A stretch of DNA of 64,000 nt from Laetiporus sulphureus 93-53 (GCF_001632365.1 NW_024468547.1:207820-271819), one strand, 5' to 3'; counted from the stretch's first letter, positions 1 through 13,111 are shown. Numbers and translations are program-made. The notes: generated by a model from the letters alone, not told the origin.

Positions 1-1109
1 TTTGAGCTATCTTCATGCGATGTTAATACAAAGATGGCAATCATGGCCGAGGATCAGTACGGTATTTCTTTATGCATCGAAACAACCATATATTTCAACT
101 TCTTTGTGATGTTCTATCACCTCAGCCGAACCGACAGCTACAGGAATTCTCATAACACAATGATGCACCTTGTTGGTCGGCCCGCTACTAGACGAGCGTG
201 TATATGCGTGGTTCTGGATCTAGCGACGCTTTCACGATACGGTGGTCAGTTAGTTGGCACTTTCGAACCCGAGATTGACTTACCATCACGCCTCGTATTC
301 CTCTAGTGCTAACCGACGTTCTGCGACCCACCTTCTCTTATTGCACTATTCGAGCTGGCCATCCGCATGTCAGCCTTGATAACAACTACTTACAGGGCTT
401 ATCGAGACACCGCTGCAACGAGCTCATATTGTCGACTGATCATTTCTGACTTACCTCGCCATCGTTCCATAATTAGAACATTTATAAGTATGTGTTGTTC
501 AAGGGGGAGAAACGAATGTGATAGACCCAGGACCAGCGAGCAAGGAACAAACTCAGAGTTAACGCAAAACTTGTTCCGCCCATACAGAGAAGCACTGTTC
601 ACCAGTTTGACAGCGTAAGAATTACAATGCACAGCTCACTCGCCACGGTTATATAGAGAGCATACGGCAGTAAGACTCGAGATCCGCCACGGATTGGAGA
701 TGATATTGTCTCGGATGTTATGCGGAGCTGGTCGCTTTACATAGACTAACTCTAATCACGATTCAGTGTTCAATCTGGATGCTCTCATCGGACGATTGTA
801 GCTACCAAGACCTGGATATTCGTCCGGGACTTCCGCGAGTCGGCAGGGCTTCTTCTCACATTACAGATCCAAGCATGCTCATTGTAATACATCAAGCAGA
901 TACTAGTGACCGGATTCGAAAGAAAGGGATTACGCTTATTCAGACGGAACCTTGTAGGGACCAACATAAGTACTGTAAGAAAAGCCCATGCCAATGAACC
1001 ACAGAGATCAAGATATCAAAATGCAGTGTTGAATCGAAACATGTGAATCTAATAGTAAATCAGATGGTGTACAAGGTGAAGTTAAGCACGATGAAAGACT
1101 CACCCAAGA
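1..1109. other. Intergenic, no gene recognised
   Basis: Only short overlapping open frames on both strands, with no recognisable domain, no convincing splice-joined frame and no repeat that I can see. Confidence 0.5.
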
Positions 1110-1750
1110 TTAGTCATCGGTAGGGAGAATGTAGCACTGGATACCCTCATCGACATATCCGAGGTTGGCGATGGCATTGTCTCTCTCGCTCTCCGACGTC
1201 GTGTAGAAGTGGTCGGTCGCGGTAGGGCTGTACATGCGGTAGAATGGGATGCTGCCACAGATTTGGTCGGAATAGACGAAGGCAGTGGTGCCCTCTGCGG
1301 TGTAGCCTAGTTTGTCTACTGCATTGTCTGCCTCCGACTTGGACGTGGTGTAGAAGTGGTCCGTCGCTGTCGCGCTGTACATGCGGTAGAGAGGGATCGT
1401 CACCCCAACTTGGGAAGAAAATACACGGCCGGGATCGCCCTCGGACTTATAGCCCAGCTTGGAGACTGCCTTCTCCATCTCGATGGCGTTAGTCGTGTAG
1501 AAGTGATCCTCGGCGCTGGGGCTATAACCCCGAAGGAGTGCGACGGATACAGAGACCTCGCCACAGTCATACTGTCTCGCCAAGACCTCCTGTGATGCAA
1601 CAACAATATGTCAATCTCCGGAGAGAGGTCTCGTCATGCAGAGTGGCATACCTCATTCAATGGCTCCTCTGGTGTGGGTACGGCATTTGCGGTAATAGAA
1701 AGCGCAGCGAAAACCAAGGAGAAAATGCTAGCGACGTTGCGAGTGAGCAT
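1110..1750 (-). CDS. Secreted DUF5648 repeat protein (copy 1)
   Basis: Two exons, 1750-1652 and 1589-1110, joined in phase 0 by an intron starting GTATGC and ending CACAG, give 192 residues. Residues 1-23 look like a secretion signal: a basic start, then a hydrophobic core ending in A-N-A. The rest is three tandem units of about 50 residues with the pattern Y-S-x4-DHFYTT, a charged helix with NA, LGY, x-EG and an aromatic strand, the hallmark of the DUF5648 repeat. The molecular function of this repeat is unknown. It has been annotated in secreted and cell-surface proteins, so an extracellular role is an inference. A tandem paralogue lies 1.4 kb downstream on the same strand. The start was chosen because it is the only ATG that gives a signal peptide spliced in frame. 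Confidence 0.85.
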
Positions 1751-3125
1751 GGCGATGGAAACGATGTGGAGAGGAAAGGGTAATGTTCGTGGGACACCTC
1801 ATTAGTGCTTTTTATACATAATGGCGCGCTTGTTCAGCTGCCCAATGTCAAACATTCTCCCTAATCGAGTAGTAATCGAGTCGATGACCTGGCATCACGC
1901 CTAGTTGCTAGAGCGTAATGGGGCGATATACTCCGGTGGCTGACAGGTATTCCTGTAGTGGCTCACTGCATACCTCCGACACGCCGTGGTGGTACGATAA
2001 GGCAGGGAAGCAATCTAGTGTGGATTAAACATCAGAAGCAGCGAACACCTGTCAATGTGGTCGAGCTTACCGCAAACCAGGAATACAACATGGGGTTTCT
2101 TCCTATACTGTCGACTCAGTTAGATCATATGCGCATGCTACTCACAGATGGTTCACGTCTTTGATTGTAGACTAGCTTTATGCATCTTTATCAATTTCTA
2201 CAGTGCGGCACCGGCAGGTAGACCAGCGTGCGAAGAAAATCCTGAAAATCATGATGGCCACAAGATGATACTTCGATTTCCGTGCAGGCAGGGAAGCCAT
2301 ATTTGATGGCCTATAGAGCCGCTGTGGCATCTGTGACACATCACCGACATTGCGGAGTTTCGGACCGAAATTCTAGGCAGGATAGCACCGATGTGTCTTC
2401 ACCGATGCGTCTGCGGCTCCTCCTGTCGGTGATCGAAGACCGCTTTTGAGTCACGACAGTGTTCATGGAAGATACCAACACACACTGAAGGCGTTTCAGA
2501 GTCTGCGTACACTTGTCTCCATTATGAGACCCGGCGAGAAGAGAGGAAAGCTTGCTTGGCATGACCACCATGACCACAATATTATATTGAATCATGACAG
2601 CGTCCTTCCGTCGAGCCTTGAACGTTCAACCCAGAATAGCATATGTCAGGCAGAAAAAATGTTCCGCCTTGAGCGAGTCCAGTCGCATCTTTCCATTCCC
2701 GCTGATTTGAGGGAGCGCCCAGGAAACGAATGATATCGACCGTACTAGGTAGAAATGTCATCGGAATCAGGTAACCTCCGATGCAGTGGAGTTCTGCATC
2801 ACAAGCTGCAATATAGGAGTTGCGGCAGCGTGTACACATTGTACCGGGAGAAAAGATCGTCATGTCCGGCACAGCTTTTTGTGACTGCTGATTCCTGAAT
2901 CTTAGAATTAGTAACTGATAACTAAGTTTATGCAAAGATGACGCAAGCGTGCCATGATTCATTGCAGGAACCAAATTAAGAACCGAACAACTGCCGGAAC
3001 AGCAGACCAAAAGACTCGAAAGAAAAGTATTGTGAAGTACGAAATTTGTAGCGTGCCTATACATATACAGGTTAGTCTCTATTAGCCTTGAATGGCATCA
3101 CCAAGACTTCTCACCTAGGACTCAT
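1751..3125. other. Intergenic between the DUF5648 genes
   Basis: No gene recognised. A 160-codon open frame on the minus strand (3064-2582) has protein-like composition in its second half but no domain or signal I can name, so I do not call it. Confidence 0.45.
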
Positions 3126-3761
3126 TCATAAATTTACGTAGCACACAATGCCTTCGTCCACATATCCCAAGTTAGTGATGGCATTGTCTCGCTCGCTCTT
3201 CGACGTTGTATAGAAGTGATCGGCAGCTCTGCGACTGTACATGCGGTAGAGCGGGACGCTGCTATAGTTCTGTGAAGGCCAGACATATGCGGTGATGCCT
3301 TCGTTGATATATCTGTAGTTCTTCGCGGCATTGTCCGCCTCCTCCTTGGACATGGTGTAGAAGTGGTCCCTTGAGCTTGGACTATACATGCGATAGAGCG
3401 GAATGGCCTCGCCAACAGCGGACGCAAGAACATGGCAGGCCGTGCCTTCAGACGAGTAGCCTAGGTTGGCGGTTGCGTTTGCCATCTCGACTGCATCGGT
3501 CGTGTAGAAGTGATCCCCGGCGACAGGACTGTAAGCGCGCAGTAACGCGATAGCTGCAGAAACGTCGCCATATGTCTGCCCTGCAGCCTGAGAAAGCTAT
3601 AATATCGGGGCATAACTGAGTGATGGTGGCAAGTCAGAAGACCTAGCAAATTAGCTGACCTGGCTGGACGATTCATTTGGCGCAGGTGTTGCGGCGGCGG
3701 TAACGGAGAGCGCCTGAGTGATCTTGATGTCTATCGTGTGGACGATGTTGAGAGTGTACAT
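3126..3761 (-). CDS. DUF5648 repeat protein (copy 2)
   Basis: Exons 3761-3660 and 3587-3126 join in phase 0 (donor GTCAGC, acceptor TCTCAG) to give 187 residues. The intron sits at the same place as in the neighbouring copy. Three DUF5648 units are present, with DHFYTT in the first and third and DHFYTM in the second. The N-terminus is odd: where copy 1 has a clear hydrophobic signal, this one reads MYTLNIVHTIDIKIT, which has charged residues in the core. The protein may have lost secretion, or the first exon may be mis-assigned. Function unknown; the repeat content is certain, the 5' exon less so. Confidence 0.75.
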
Positions 3762-5277
3762 AGCGAGCAAGTTGTCCTGATGAATCACCGGGGGGGACCA
3801 ACGTAAATTCTATATCAGCTCAACGGTCTCTTCAGGGGAAGATATGAGCTATGATAGCTTGCCGGAATTACACCTGTCCCTGATCATAAGGTCCTTCCTC
3901 GTGATGATAGTCATATATGCGCTGAGACGAATCGGAATGGACTTGCTAGATGCGTGGACTGTGAATCTTTTCTCACGCGACCGATGAGCGTTTGGCACAC
4001 CTTCTAAACATCGATTGTTCCATAACGGCTGGGAAGCAAGCATCGATCAACTCGATATCCACAAACTTACCATGGGAAGGAGGTCCAATAATACATGCGA
4101 GACGGATGCTGTACATTGTATTCTCATGCCACGCTTCTCGTGTGGGACGTCCGAAAGCATCCATGCTTCTTGCGCTATTGTTAAGTTCGTGTCGTTGAGG
4201 CGCATCTTCAGATGCACGGCGATAGCGCATGAGCGGAGAACATCAAGGCCGAGGGGAATGCTAATATAACAGTAAACTCGAAGCACATCAGCACTCGTGC
4301 ATGAGCGGAAAAAGAACCGTCTTGAGGCCGCCTTGAGCGCGATTGAGAAAAGGAAATGTTTGAGGATGACATCTGCGATCATCGGTGGATAGTATCTCGC
4401 GGCACTATAGGCAGGCTAGCACGCTATATGTGACTCCTCAATGCATTGCAGTTGCTTCCTCACAGTGATCAGAGCCTTGCGGCAGCGAGATGCATAGCTG
4501 AGATTAACAACCAATGAGCAAGAAGCGTTCTTCACGGGCCTGTCTTCGCGGTAAGGCTTCACGTCCACATTGACCACAGCTCCATTCTTCGTTCTGATAG
4601 GTGCCACGACACCTGTCGCTGATAAACCATAAGACACGTCTGCTGACCTCTAGAGCTGTCCGGAACCAGATTGCTCCATTCCAGCCTGCAACCGAGATGC
4701 AAAAATGAGCAAAGACCTCACAAGGACGATCATCGGTGAAGCAATTGCGGCCAAGTACTACAGTACTGAGAAGGCGGGATGACATCTTGCAAGTCGTCTA
4801 GTATGTTATTAAGTATCATGGCGAATAGCTCCAGCAGCAGGCGGATAAAATTGAGCAGTCGTCTAAGCGGTGACCGGTGACCATCATCAAGCGCGCGCGT
4901 CTAAAATATCGCATTCGCGTGTTCAAGACGTTTTTATTTCATTTGCAAAAGGATTTGTTGCAAAGAAGTGGTTGGAAATAATAAATCTGCTCTCTACCAA
5001 CAGTTGTGTCAAGGATCGTAACAGGCTTATATCCGCACAGTGACTACACCATTGATCGATGATCTATTACAGACTGAAGTAATAGTATGTACTGAGTACT
5101 TGGCCCACCTCAATATATGCGCCACTCATCCTGAACCCTTCGGATCCAAAGGTGATCACTGACTCGTACTAAAAGCTACACTTTGTAACGCACTATATTG
5201 CTAACTCCATTCCACCCATCCATCCATCCATTACACAGTTACACTGCGACCTGAGTCACTTGCCAACCAACAGGCAC
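3762..5277. other. Intergenic, no gene recognised
   Basis: Several short open frames but no domain and no splice-consistent exon chain. A CATC-rich simple tract (about 5210-5232) lies near the right edge, just beyond the 3' end of the neighbouring oxidoreductase pseudogene. Confidence 0.45.
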
Positions 5278-6877
5278 TCACTCCTCGGCCACCAAGACAA
5301 CCTTGTTTCCCTTGTTCTTCCCCGTCATCACATCCAGGATCGCCTGACCAGCCGACTTGAGGCCCTTGTTTATATCTTCCTTGTATTTGATCTCGCCGCT
5401 GGCAACTTTAGGAGGAAACTCCTTGTAAAAGTCCGCGCGCCATTTATCCTCTAGGGACGTGACGATGAATCCGGAGATGCGCAGCTGCTTGGCGATGATG
5501 TTGACGAGGTTCTTCACGAAGTAAGGCTCGCTGCCGTTATAAGCCGAGATCATACCGCATTCCTAAACATCGCACGGTTCAGCGATGGAAGAGGAGCTTG
5601 CAAGACGGACATACAATGAAGCGAGCACTAATGGCAGCAGCTTCAAGTGCCGTCTCGAGCGTCTCACCACCCACACTGTCCCAGTAGCTGTATATCGCCG
5701 GTTAACAGGTTTCAACGCTTTGTGGAGCACATCTAGCACCTTCGTCGTCCTGTAGTTGAAAGCGACATCTGCGCCGAGCGAACGAATGAAGTCGATCTTG
5801 TCCTCGAATCCAGCGGATGCAATGACTTTCAGCCCCTCAGCTTTCGCAAGCTGAATCACGGTATCGTGAAAAATAAGCGGCACTGACGAGTGCTCTTACG
5901 AATGCTTCTGTTCGTGCGAATGAAGCTCGCGCTCCGACGGGACCTATGAAGGTAAGCAATGATCAGACTCGCCAATGCGCATCATCTGCCTGGTCTACAT
6001 ACCTCCTCCGGAACTGATGAACACAACGTCTCCCTGGCCACGATCATATCACGTCAATTGCTGAATATTTGTAAGAATCGGTGCAATAGCTTACCTTCTT
6101 CGCGTGAGCAAATTCCTTCCATCCGTGATGCGCGGTTTGACTTAAACGTCGGCATTCGTTTAGCTTAAGAAGGAGACCCCCAAAGGAATGAACGGACCTG
6201 GCATCCCCAAGACGCCAACGTATACGGACCACGGAAACTTCTCCTTCTTCTTCAGCACGTAGAAGGCGTTCGCGTCCTTTGCAACTAAATACTCTTGGAA
6301 AGCTATTGGGGCGGCAACAATAAAATACGAAGGGGAAATGTCAGGGCAGGATGTGCAAATTGTGACCGCATTTTGAATACGTACGGTAAAAAATGTGGAG
6401 GTGGTCGCCTAGCTTGACAGATGGGTTCTCAGAGCGTAACACGACACCGACGCCGAACGAGTCCAACCTGCGCACAGCAACGTCAACATACTCAGAAAGC
6501 CCTACGCACACGAAACTACTCACGGCTGCCCGATGAGATACGCAGGCTACGCAGATGTACGCCCGTCCATCAGCCGAGCAAGAATCAAATTGGACAACGC
6601 ATACGCACCGAATAGCTTTTGATGTTGGAATCACACATCCTGCTTCTCATATACGGTCGACGGAGAGTACAAAAGTCTTGACGAGGAAACCGCCCTCCAA
6701 GGGTTCTTTCTCAAGGTCGATTGTCTGGGAGTGATCATAGACTGTCGTCCTGGCTGGATCTGGGTAGCCTGCGCCGGGGTCATGGTCGGACCACCTCTCA
6801 CGATAAATACAGGTGCGACTGCCACGTACCGGTAGGATCTCGTCGAATAGAACGCGTCCGTTTCTAACAGGAGCCAT
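5278..6877 (-). pseudogene. Decayed zinc-less MDR oxidoreductase
   Basis: Exon-like blocks on the minus strand match the zinc-less medium-chain dehydrogenase/reductase family (NADP-dependent alkenal/leukotriene B4 dehydrogenase type): MAPVRNGRVLF start, ARTTVYDHSQTIDL, GVGVVLRSENPSVKLGDHL, QEYLVAKDAN, VIQLAKAEGLKVIASAG (nucleotide-binding fold), SLGADVAFNY and the C-terminal CGMISAYNG block ending at 5278. Splice sites between blocks are largely conserved. The gene looks broken. One base is missing near 6650, so the expected V-D-P-Y-M reads V-D-R-I and stops. The exon near 6140 joins only if a base is restored. The GPVGA-to-VIQLA junction near 5880-5925 is garbled, and the frame shifts again near 5690-5700 before a block reading Y-W-D-S-V-G-G-E. 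The first intron (donor near 6828) also fits its acceptor poorly. Sequencing errors could mimic one of these, not all. Confidence 0.75.
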
Positions 6878-7713
6878 TTCACAGTCCGTCCAACGTCGGG
6901 TGTGTTCAGACTTCAGGTAAAGAGGTAGCGAAAGAGTGAGGCGAGGGCAGAGAATTTATTGTGCTTCATCTGCATCGTCGATTCGCCACCGTCGGAGCCC
7001 GTGCTCTTCAGCGATTGCAACAGCCGACATCTAACGAAGCCGAGTGCTGACGTGGTCGTCTACACCGATGATGCTTCAATACCGGCATTAACAGTCATCA
7101 CGGATGATGAGCAACAGTGGAAAGAAAATCCAGAACTCACAAGACAGTAAAGCCAGCGCCGGCATGGCCGCTACGAGTAGTGGACTCACCGTTCATGAGG
7201 TGCCGGAATGACTGTCGCGCGTTTGTCACACTTGGGTGTGGCGATCGCGTGCATAGCGTGCACAGAATATTTCTGCATGGGGTAGAAACACTGTAGAGAA
7301 ATACCACGTCCCGCCTTAGAAAGACTGTGAAAAGACTGTTCACTTTTCCCACATCAAGAAAGGACGGCTGCCACTTTTCGCTACTTGTTTAGTTCGATAT
7401 AGCAATCAGAAACATAATGATATCTCACAGTTTTTCCACGGCCCGACTTGATATATGCATTAATGGTATTTCTTCTAGGTTTCCATGGAAAAAGGAACTT
7501 CGACCATGCTGTAGGAGTGAGTTTCCTGAGCAGAAAGGAGTGGGGACGCAGGACTCATCGACTCATCAGTCGGACGCATACGTCTTATTCACACAACGAC
7601 GAATGAAAGGGCTTTCATCGACGCGAATAGAATGACAATAGAGCGTAGCATGTAGCAATACGAGAGATTGGAGTGCATAACCAGGCGAGTATTTGCTCGA
7701 GGACAGTCACATT
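6878..7713. other. Intergenic, no gene recognised
   Basis: Lies between the 5' end of the MDR pseudogene and the 3' end of F-box gene 1. It should hold the F-box 3' UTR; I see nothing else definite. Confidence 0.45.
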
Positions 7714-9670
7714 CTAACCACAATATTTATCAACGTCCGCACGAGGGAAAAGAGCTTTGAGGTAGGCAAGAACCTCCTCAGACGCCGAAGACCGGTTTAT
7801 GCCATCAATATGAAGCAGCTTGGAAGGGGACTGCCAGTTCGAAGGCAGAATGGGAAGGTTCGACGCCTTGCTGACATGAATGTCGACCCTCTTGAGAGCG
7901 GGGAAGCTGTCGGCGATGGTAAACAACGCTCCGACTGTCGCCCAGTGCGAAAAATCAGTGTGCAAGAGCAGCGTCTCCAGTGCGGGATAGGCGCCGCCGA
8001 GCGCGGAGAGGAGATGCGAGGTGATTCTCAAGTCGTTTATATCAATGGCCAGCGAGGTCATTGTTCGTTGCTGTAGTAATGGCTGCAGAGCATGCAGAAT
8101 CGCTTCACCAATGTCCAAGCGGTCATCATGTTCTATGAGGAAAGCGCCGTTGAGAGCGAATTTGCGCAGTGGATGGTTCTCGAGCTCGTGGACGAAAGAC
8201 TCGAACATGTCTGTTGCGACATCGCCTTGGACGCTGATGGAAACATCCTCGAGACTCCCAGAGCTGACCATCTTGACGAGAGCTATGCAATGCGCACCAA
8301 ACTCTTCCGTCCGTAGGCTGATGGATCGCAAGGAGGGAAAGCACGACGTGTCGATAACTTCGTAACCTTCCGTCGGAACGTAGAGCTTGAGGCTCGTAAG
8401 ATGTTTCATACTAGCCAATGAGAAGAATGTCTCCTCGGATAGGGTGAACTTGGTTTTGAATTCGTTGATGTCCATCCCGTCCAGCTCCAGCTTCAGATCC
8501 GGAAAAAAGTCCGAAAAGTAATCGCCTCCCAAATCTATTTCCAACCGCTGAAGGCTATGCACCCTCCGCCTGATTGTCTTGACATACTCCGCGGTATCCT
8601 CAAACGAAGAAATGAATATATGTAGATCCAGCATTGACGGTCCGAGAAGCTGACGAAACATTTCTTGACGATCGGAGGATTGCGAATTCCAGCGAAGGAC
8701 ACGTAAATCTGGGAACAAGACTTTATCTTGGAGCATCGCCTTTGGCTTCATCCCTGTAAGAGGACTCGAGCCGCTGTTGGAATACACTTGCATCTCCAAC
8801 CGCTGAAGACCAGGTGCCCTTTGGCTGATTAGCTGGAGATACTCCCTGGCATCCTCAGACGAACAATCGAGGATACGCAAGTCCACCAGCGATGGTGCGA
8901 CAAGGTGACGGAAGATTCCCTGACAGTCGGCTGGATTCGAGGTGTAGCGGAGGACATGCAAATGCGGGAAGAAGATATCATCCTGGGACACCGCTTGCGC
9001 CTCCGGTTTTCCAAGGGTTTGAAGTATCGGATGACCACCGTACCTTACTTCCACCTCCAACCGTTGCAGACCAGGTGCACTTCGCTTGATAAGATCAATG
9101 CACTCTCCGACGTCCTTAAGCGAGCATTTACGAATTTGCACATCCACCAGCGACGGAGCGAGAAGGAGACTGAATAAACCATAGGAATGGGGAAAAGGGA
9201 AGAAGCTCGAGGTCCAACGTAGGACGCGTAGGTTCGGGAATAAGGTTCCATGAATGGGTATCGCCTCAAACAGACGATGGAGGGAGGCCGATACTCGACG
9301 GTCGTCTTTCTCGCCCCACGTGAAATCGCGGACATAGCCTGTGTATTTCTTGAATGGTTCAAAACTGTCAGAATGATTGCGTCTCTGAATAGCGGGGAGA
9401 TGTCTCTTCAGTCAGCGTCCCATTCTTTGGCATAAATGCACCCACCATAGAGGGGAGGAGCTCAATAATGTCCATCAGACCGCGCTTCTTCGACCATAGT
9501 TGGCGGAGCGCGTTTTCGGATAGTACTTTGTTGGTGAGTGCCAAACTGCGCAGAGAGCTGGGTTCGTCGTGAAGTGAAGTTATGATTTCCTGTACCAGTT
9601 CTGTGATTCCCAGAAACCGTTCGCAGGCCGTCCAATTGACGGGTAATGATTGAGCACCTGGAGCAGACAT
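7714..9670 (-). CDS. F-box/leucine-rich protein (copy 1)
   Basis: Exons 9670-9446 and 9384-7714 join in phase 0 across a 61 nt intron (GTGGGT...TTCAG) to give 631 residues. The first 75 residues carry an F-box-like helix set (ELVQEIITSL, SLRSLALTNK, ALRQLWSKK). The rest is repeated leucine-rich blocks of the form FPDLRVLRW - LLGPSxxDLHI - APGLQRLE, as in the large agaricomycete F-box families. The expected role is substrate recruitment to an SCF ubiquitin ligase through Skp1; the substrate is unknown. The intron call is supported by the same splice sites in the paralogue at 14490-16603, where the frame would otherwise break at the same spot. Confidence 0.85.
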
Positions 9671-11132
9671 AGCTAGGAATTCCGAATGACCCTAGTCATT
9701 CGGGTTATAGCGAGCTATTGCAGAGCGTGTGCTTACATTATCATGACCCTCGTTGCTCGTTTCCCACGCCTGTGGCTGCATGAGTGCCCCGAATGTTTCG
9801 CTCGAGCGCGCTTGTGGCGATTGATCCCTGTTCTCCTGTCGCTGTCCAGCGCTGTCCCTCTGTTGTTGACGTCCGCGACTGTGTTCATAAGCGGCTGCTG
9901 TCGACTGCTATTGTGACTGTTTGACTTTGTTGATGTTGTCTGTCTCTCGCTGTTCATTGTGTGGCCGTTTGTCACGAGGCGACGCCTGCAACTGTTTTTT
10001 TGGTGCGAAAGGCCGACGTATCGCCCGTATGTCTGTCGCGTTCGACAGTGTGTCTCTATTGTCTGAGGGGGTTGGTCTGCAATGCTCCAATTATGGCGTG
10101 TGGGTTAGCGTGCATTTCCGCTCCGTTTTCCGCTGATACTCACACGATACACTCGCATCAAGAACGTTGACGTGGTGCATAAGGATGGGTGGAAACATTG
10201 GCACACTCAACTAGAACTAGTCACCATTACTAAATTCATCGAAGTGCATGGCATGAGTCTGAAACATGTCAATCGTAATGTGGATGCTGTGGTACATTCT
10301 CTTCTTCATACATCATAGTAGTATGTGATAGTTGTTGTTCCACTACATTGTATGAGTTCGTGGTCTCACACGTACTCGAGGTGACAGATGTCATTGCCTG
10401 TAAGCTGGTTAGTCCGCAAGAAATGCAGAAATCGTTTCCTGTTGTGATTGGGGGTTCCTGGCTTAGTTTTGCTGATGCCAACCGTTGTACGTCGACTGTT
10501 ATGTAATTGTAAACTACTCCGCCCTTCCGTCCTACATGATCTGAATTTTTGTATCTTTCCTGCTACCGTAAATGAGCTGAGTTATCCATTCTCCCCTGGG
10601 CGAACATCCTCGCGGTCATTCGGACCCGGGCGTGCGGACGCAGCGCCGACACCCCCAAGTGGAGGATTGGTGACAGGAGACGAGCACACGAGCAGAAAGG
10701 AGTGGGGACCCTGGAGGGACAACTTTGCTCAATATTTCCACTCCACGTTTTCATTTATGGCAATTTTGCACGATAATGTATGAATTGATGTGATAAGCAA
10801 TATCAGGCAAGCAACTCAATACATGACGGCTTCAGGGCATGCAGATATGAACTTCAACTGCGATTTGCGGAGAAGAAAGTGAGAAGCTGCAGCCAGCTGG
10901 ATCCGCTTCCTCCCCCTCGCTCAAGGTCGTCTCGCGTGAATGCCAAAGCCTGACCCGACCAAACCATACTGACCATATGTCTTCGAAACGCCACCATGGC
11001 TCGGCCAGCCACAGTATGATATGAAAATGTGGCGTATATATGCGCTTCGCCGTTCGCGTTCAGTTACATGTAAAGTGCAGCTGCCATTATATTTGGGTCA
11101 TCGCTTGTGTAAAATCCGCATCACATTGCGAA
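9671..11132. other. Intergenic, no gene recognised
   Basis: Upstream of F-box gene 1 and downstream of the hemerythrin gene. No domain, tRNA or repeat recognised. Composition shifts from pyrimidine-rich (9700-10150) to mixed. Confidence 0.45.
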
Positions 11133-12088
11133 TTATGGCACTGTGCCCGCCGCGACTGCCCGGCGTCCAGCAGCCGCATCATGATCACATCCCTTCAGCT
11201 CCTCCTTCGCCTCCTTCATCTCATCCTCAGTCGGCCACGTGGCGAACCAATCCTTGATCTTGTCAATCGGCGCAGCGAGGAAGCCGGCGAACGTCTCATA
11301 CGGTGGCTGGTTCGGTGCGGACGGGTGTGCTCTGGCAACAAGGTCAGGATGATTGCGAAACGCAAAGGAATCGATGCATTACCTGGTGGGCACGAGCTTT
11401 TTCGTGCGCTTGAAGGAGACTGCAGCTTCTGCGCTGGCATCTGAACCGATTGCGCGCTCAAGGAGGGGCAGGTCCTTGATCTCTTCGTCATCGTTATGGG
11501 GGTGCAGCAACGCCATAATCAGCTCGATCGTCTCCGCATACTCGGATGAGCCCGGCGACATGGATTCCAGGCGGTATAGCGACTCCTTGACGTGCTGGAG
11601 GGCCAAAGGTGTTAGCAGGCAGTGAAATAGGAGACATGGAATCGTCGCCAAGCGCACGCACCTGGTGTTCTGCACGATCGTGGTCTGCAAGCTTGCGTCC
11701 AGTGTCGCCGAGGTGCTTCTCCATGAGCGGGTACACGACAATCTCCTCGCCGACGGCGTGTCGGGCAACCTCCCAAGTAAGCTGATGGGCCCAACGTGCC
11801 TGTGCGTCGACATCGCCGGACTCCCGAGCTCGCTTGAATTCGTCATGGTAGAGATACATCTGCGACGAAAAGACTCATCCAATGAGCACGGTGAAAGCTC
11901 GTATAAGAGAAAAGGACATCGACCTCTTCATGATCCTCCTTGACAGACTGGAAGAGCGTCTTCTGCGACATGTTGCGACGATGTACGAGCGGAAACGCGA
12001 GTGGCGAAGATGGTGTGAGCGTGGAGGAAAGCGGCAGGCGCAGGCGAGCGGTGCGGGTGAGAGAGCGAGAAAGTTGAGTCTGCATCAT
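11133..12088 (-). CDS. Hemerythrin HHE-domain protein, probably mitochondrial
   Basis: Four exons, 12088-11924, 11859-11662, 11594-11383 and 11331-11133, give 257 residues. Phases agree at every junction and introns are 64, 67 and 51 nt. Residues 1-40 are rich in Arg, Ser and Thr with almost no acidic residue, typical of a mitochondrial presequence, and a second Met at about residue 40 starts the mature-like MSQKTLFQSVKEDHEE. The body has the HHE di-iron pattern: KEDHEE, W-A-H-Q, the ARHAVGEEIVVYPLMEKHL helix, LADHDRAEHQ, and LHPHNDDEEIKDLPLLE. Such proteins bind non-haem iron and are linked to oxygen or NO sensing and to iron homeostasis; the exact role here is unknown. The tail includes a W-F-A-T-W-P-T-E-D-E segment. 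The gene has no obvious functional link to its neighbours. Confidence 0.9.
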
Positions 12089-13104
12089 CGAGAACGGATC
12101 GCGGAGACTTTATAGGACGAGAGAGAGGAAACCCTTTAGATGTATTCGTATGCATCGAACCGTCATGCTGTCATGTCTATTCATAAATATGCGTGACAAC
12201 CCGTGATCATCATTGAATATTGAGGAGAGGTGGAGAGAGTTGGATGCATGATTTCAAGTTGATGACGTCGACGGTCCACGGCGATGACTGCAGCCAATCA
12301 AAATGCAGGGACACCTAATATTGGCCGCATCGTTTTGCCGGCGTGATTTGGGATTTCAGCAAGAGCCGGAGGGAACGAGCAATGCACATGAGGAAATCCT
12401 GAGATAGGAAACTGCGTTCTTAAAAGTAGTGGATAACAAACGAGGCTCCAGAGATAAGGACGAGAAGCCTAACACCTAAAACAATAGCGTTACTGCCGCG
12501 ACAAGGAGTTGACAGATGACGTAGCGGCATACGAGGCGTTGAGCACGTGATAGGTGTGCAGACAACCTTCCGCAGAGTTTGAGGTCCGACGGCAAATGCC
12601 GCTTGTGGCCACATCAACGAGATCGACGACGCGATCAAAAATCATTGTTCCGGTTCAGAATACGTGGGCACAGCAAGGAAACGCCAACTTATCCATCATC
12701 GCCTAAAGTGCAGCTTCCCGACGTACCTCGTGGTATTTGACTCGGCGTTGGAGTCTTGGCTGTGCTCCTGATGCGCTGATGGACAGTCTATGAAGATGTT
12801 CACAACGTGCGGCGTATTTTTCTGGCTGCTACAATTCACCTTCGTTGTATGTTTGAACTATCTAGCTCGAAAACGCTATATCTAGGTGGATGCAACATGA
12901 ACAGCGGCGCCGCTTTGTATTGCTGCAAAGACTTTCGGATCACAGAGTACAATGGTCTCGAAATACTGATGCCGAGCACGTCGATATCACGTTTCACGAT
13001 TTGTGGTGGCTTATCCCGCGCTCCAAGTAATCTTGACTTCCCGAATCCAAGACTGGTGCTCGCCATGAACACTGCCTTGCGGTGAGTTGTTTCAGCTTCC
13101 ACGA

Positions 13105-13111
13105 GTATAAA
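13105..13111 (+). promoter_or_regulatory. Candidate TATA box
   Basis: TATAAAA lies 116 nt before the start codon of the small secreted protein gene at 13227. In the inverted copy the matching position reads TATAACA, so the motif is not strictly kept. The role in expression is inferred from position only. Confidence 0.45.

Noticed and set aside
2582..3064. 160-codon minus-strand frame with some protein-like stretches
   Set aside because: No start context, splice partners or family; cannot be told from a random frame.
7529..10710. Shared GCAGAAAGGAGTGGGGAC at about 7530 and 10692
   Set aside because: Similarity ends within about 20 bp on both sides; too short to call a repeat family.
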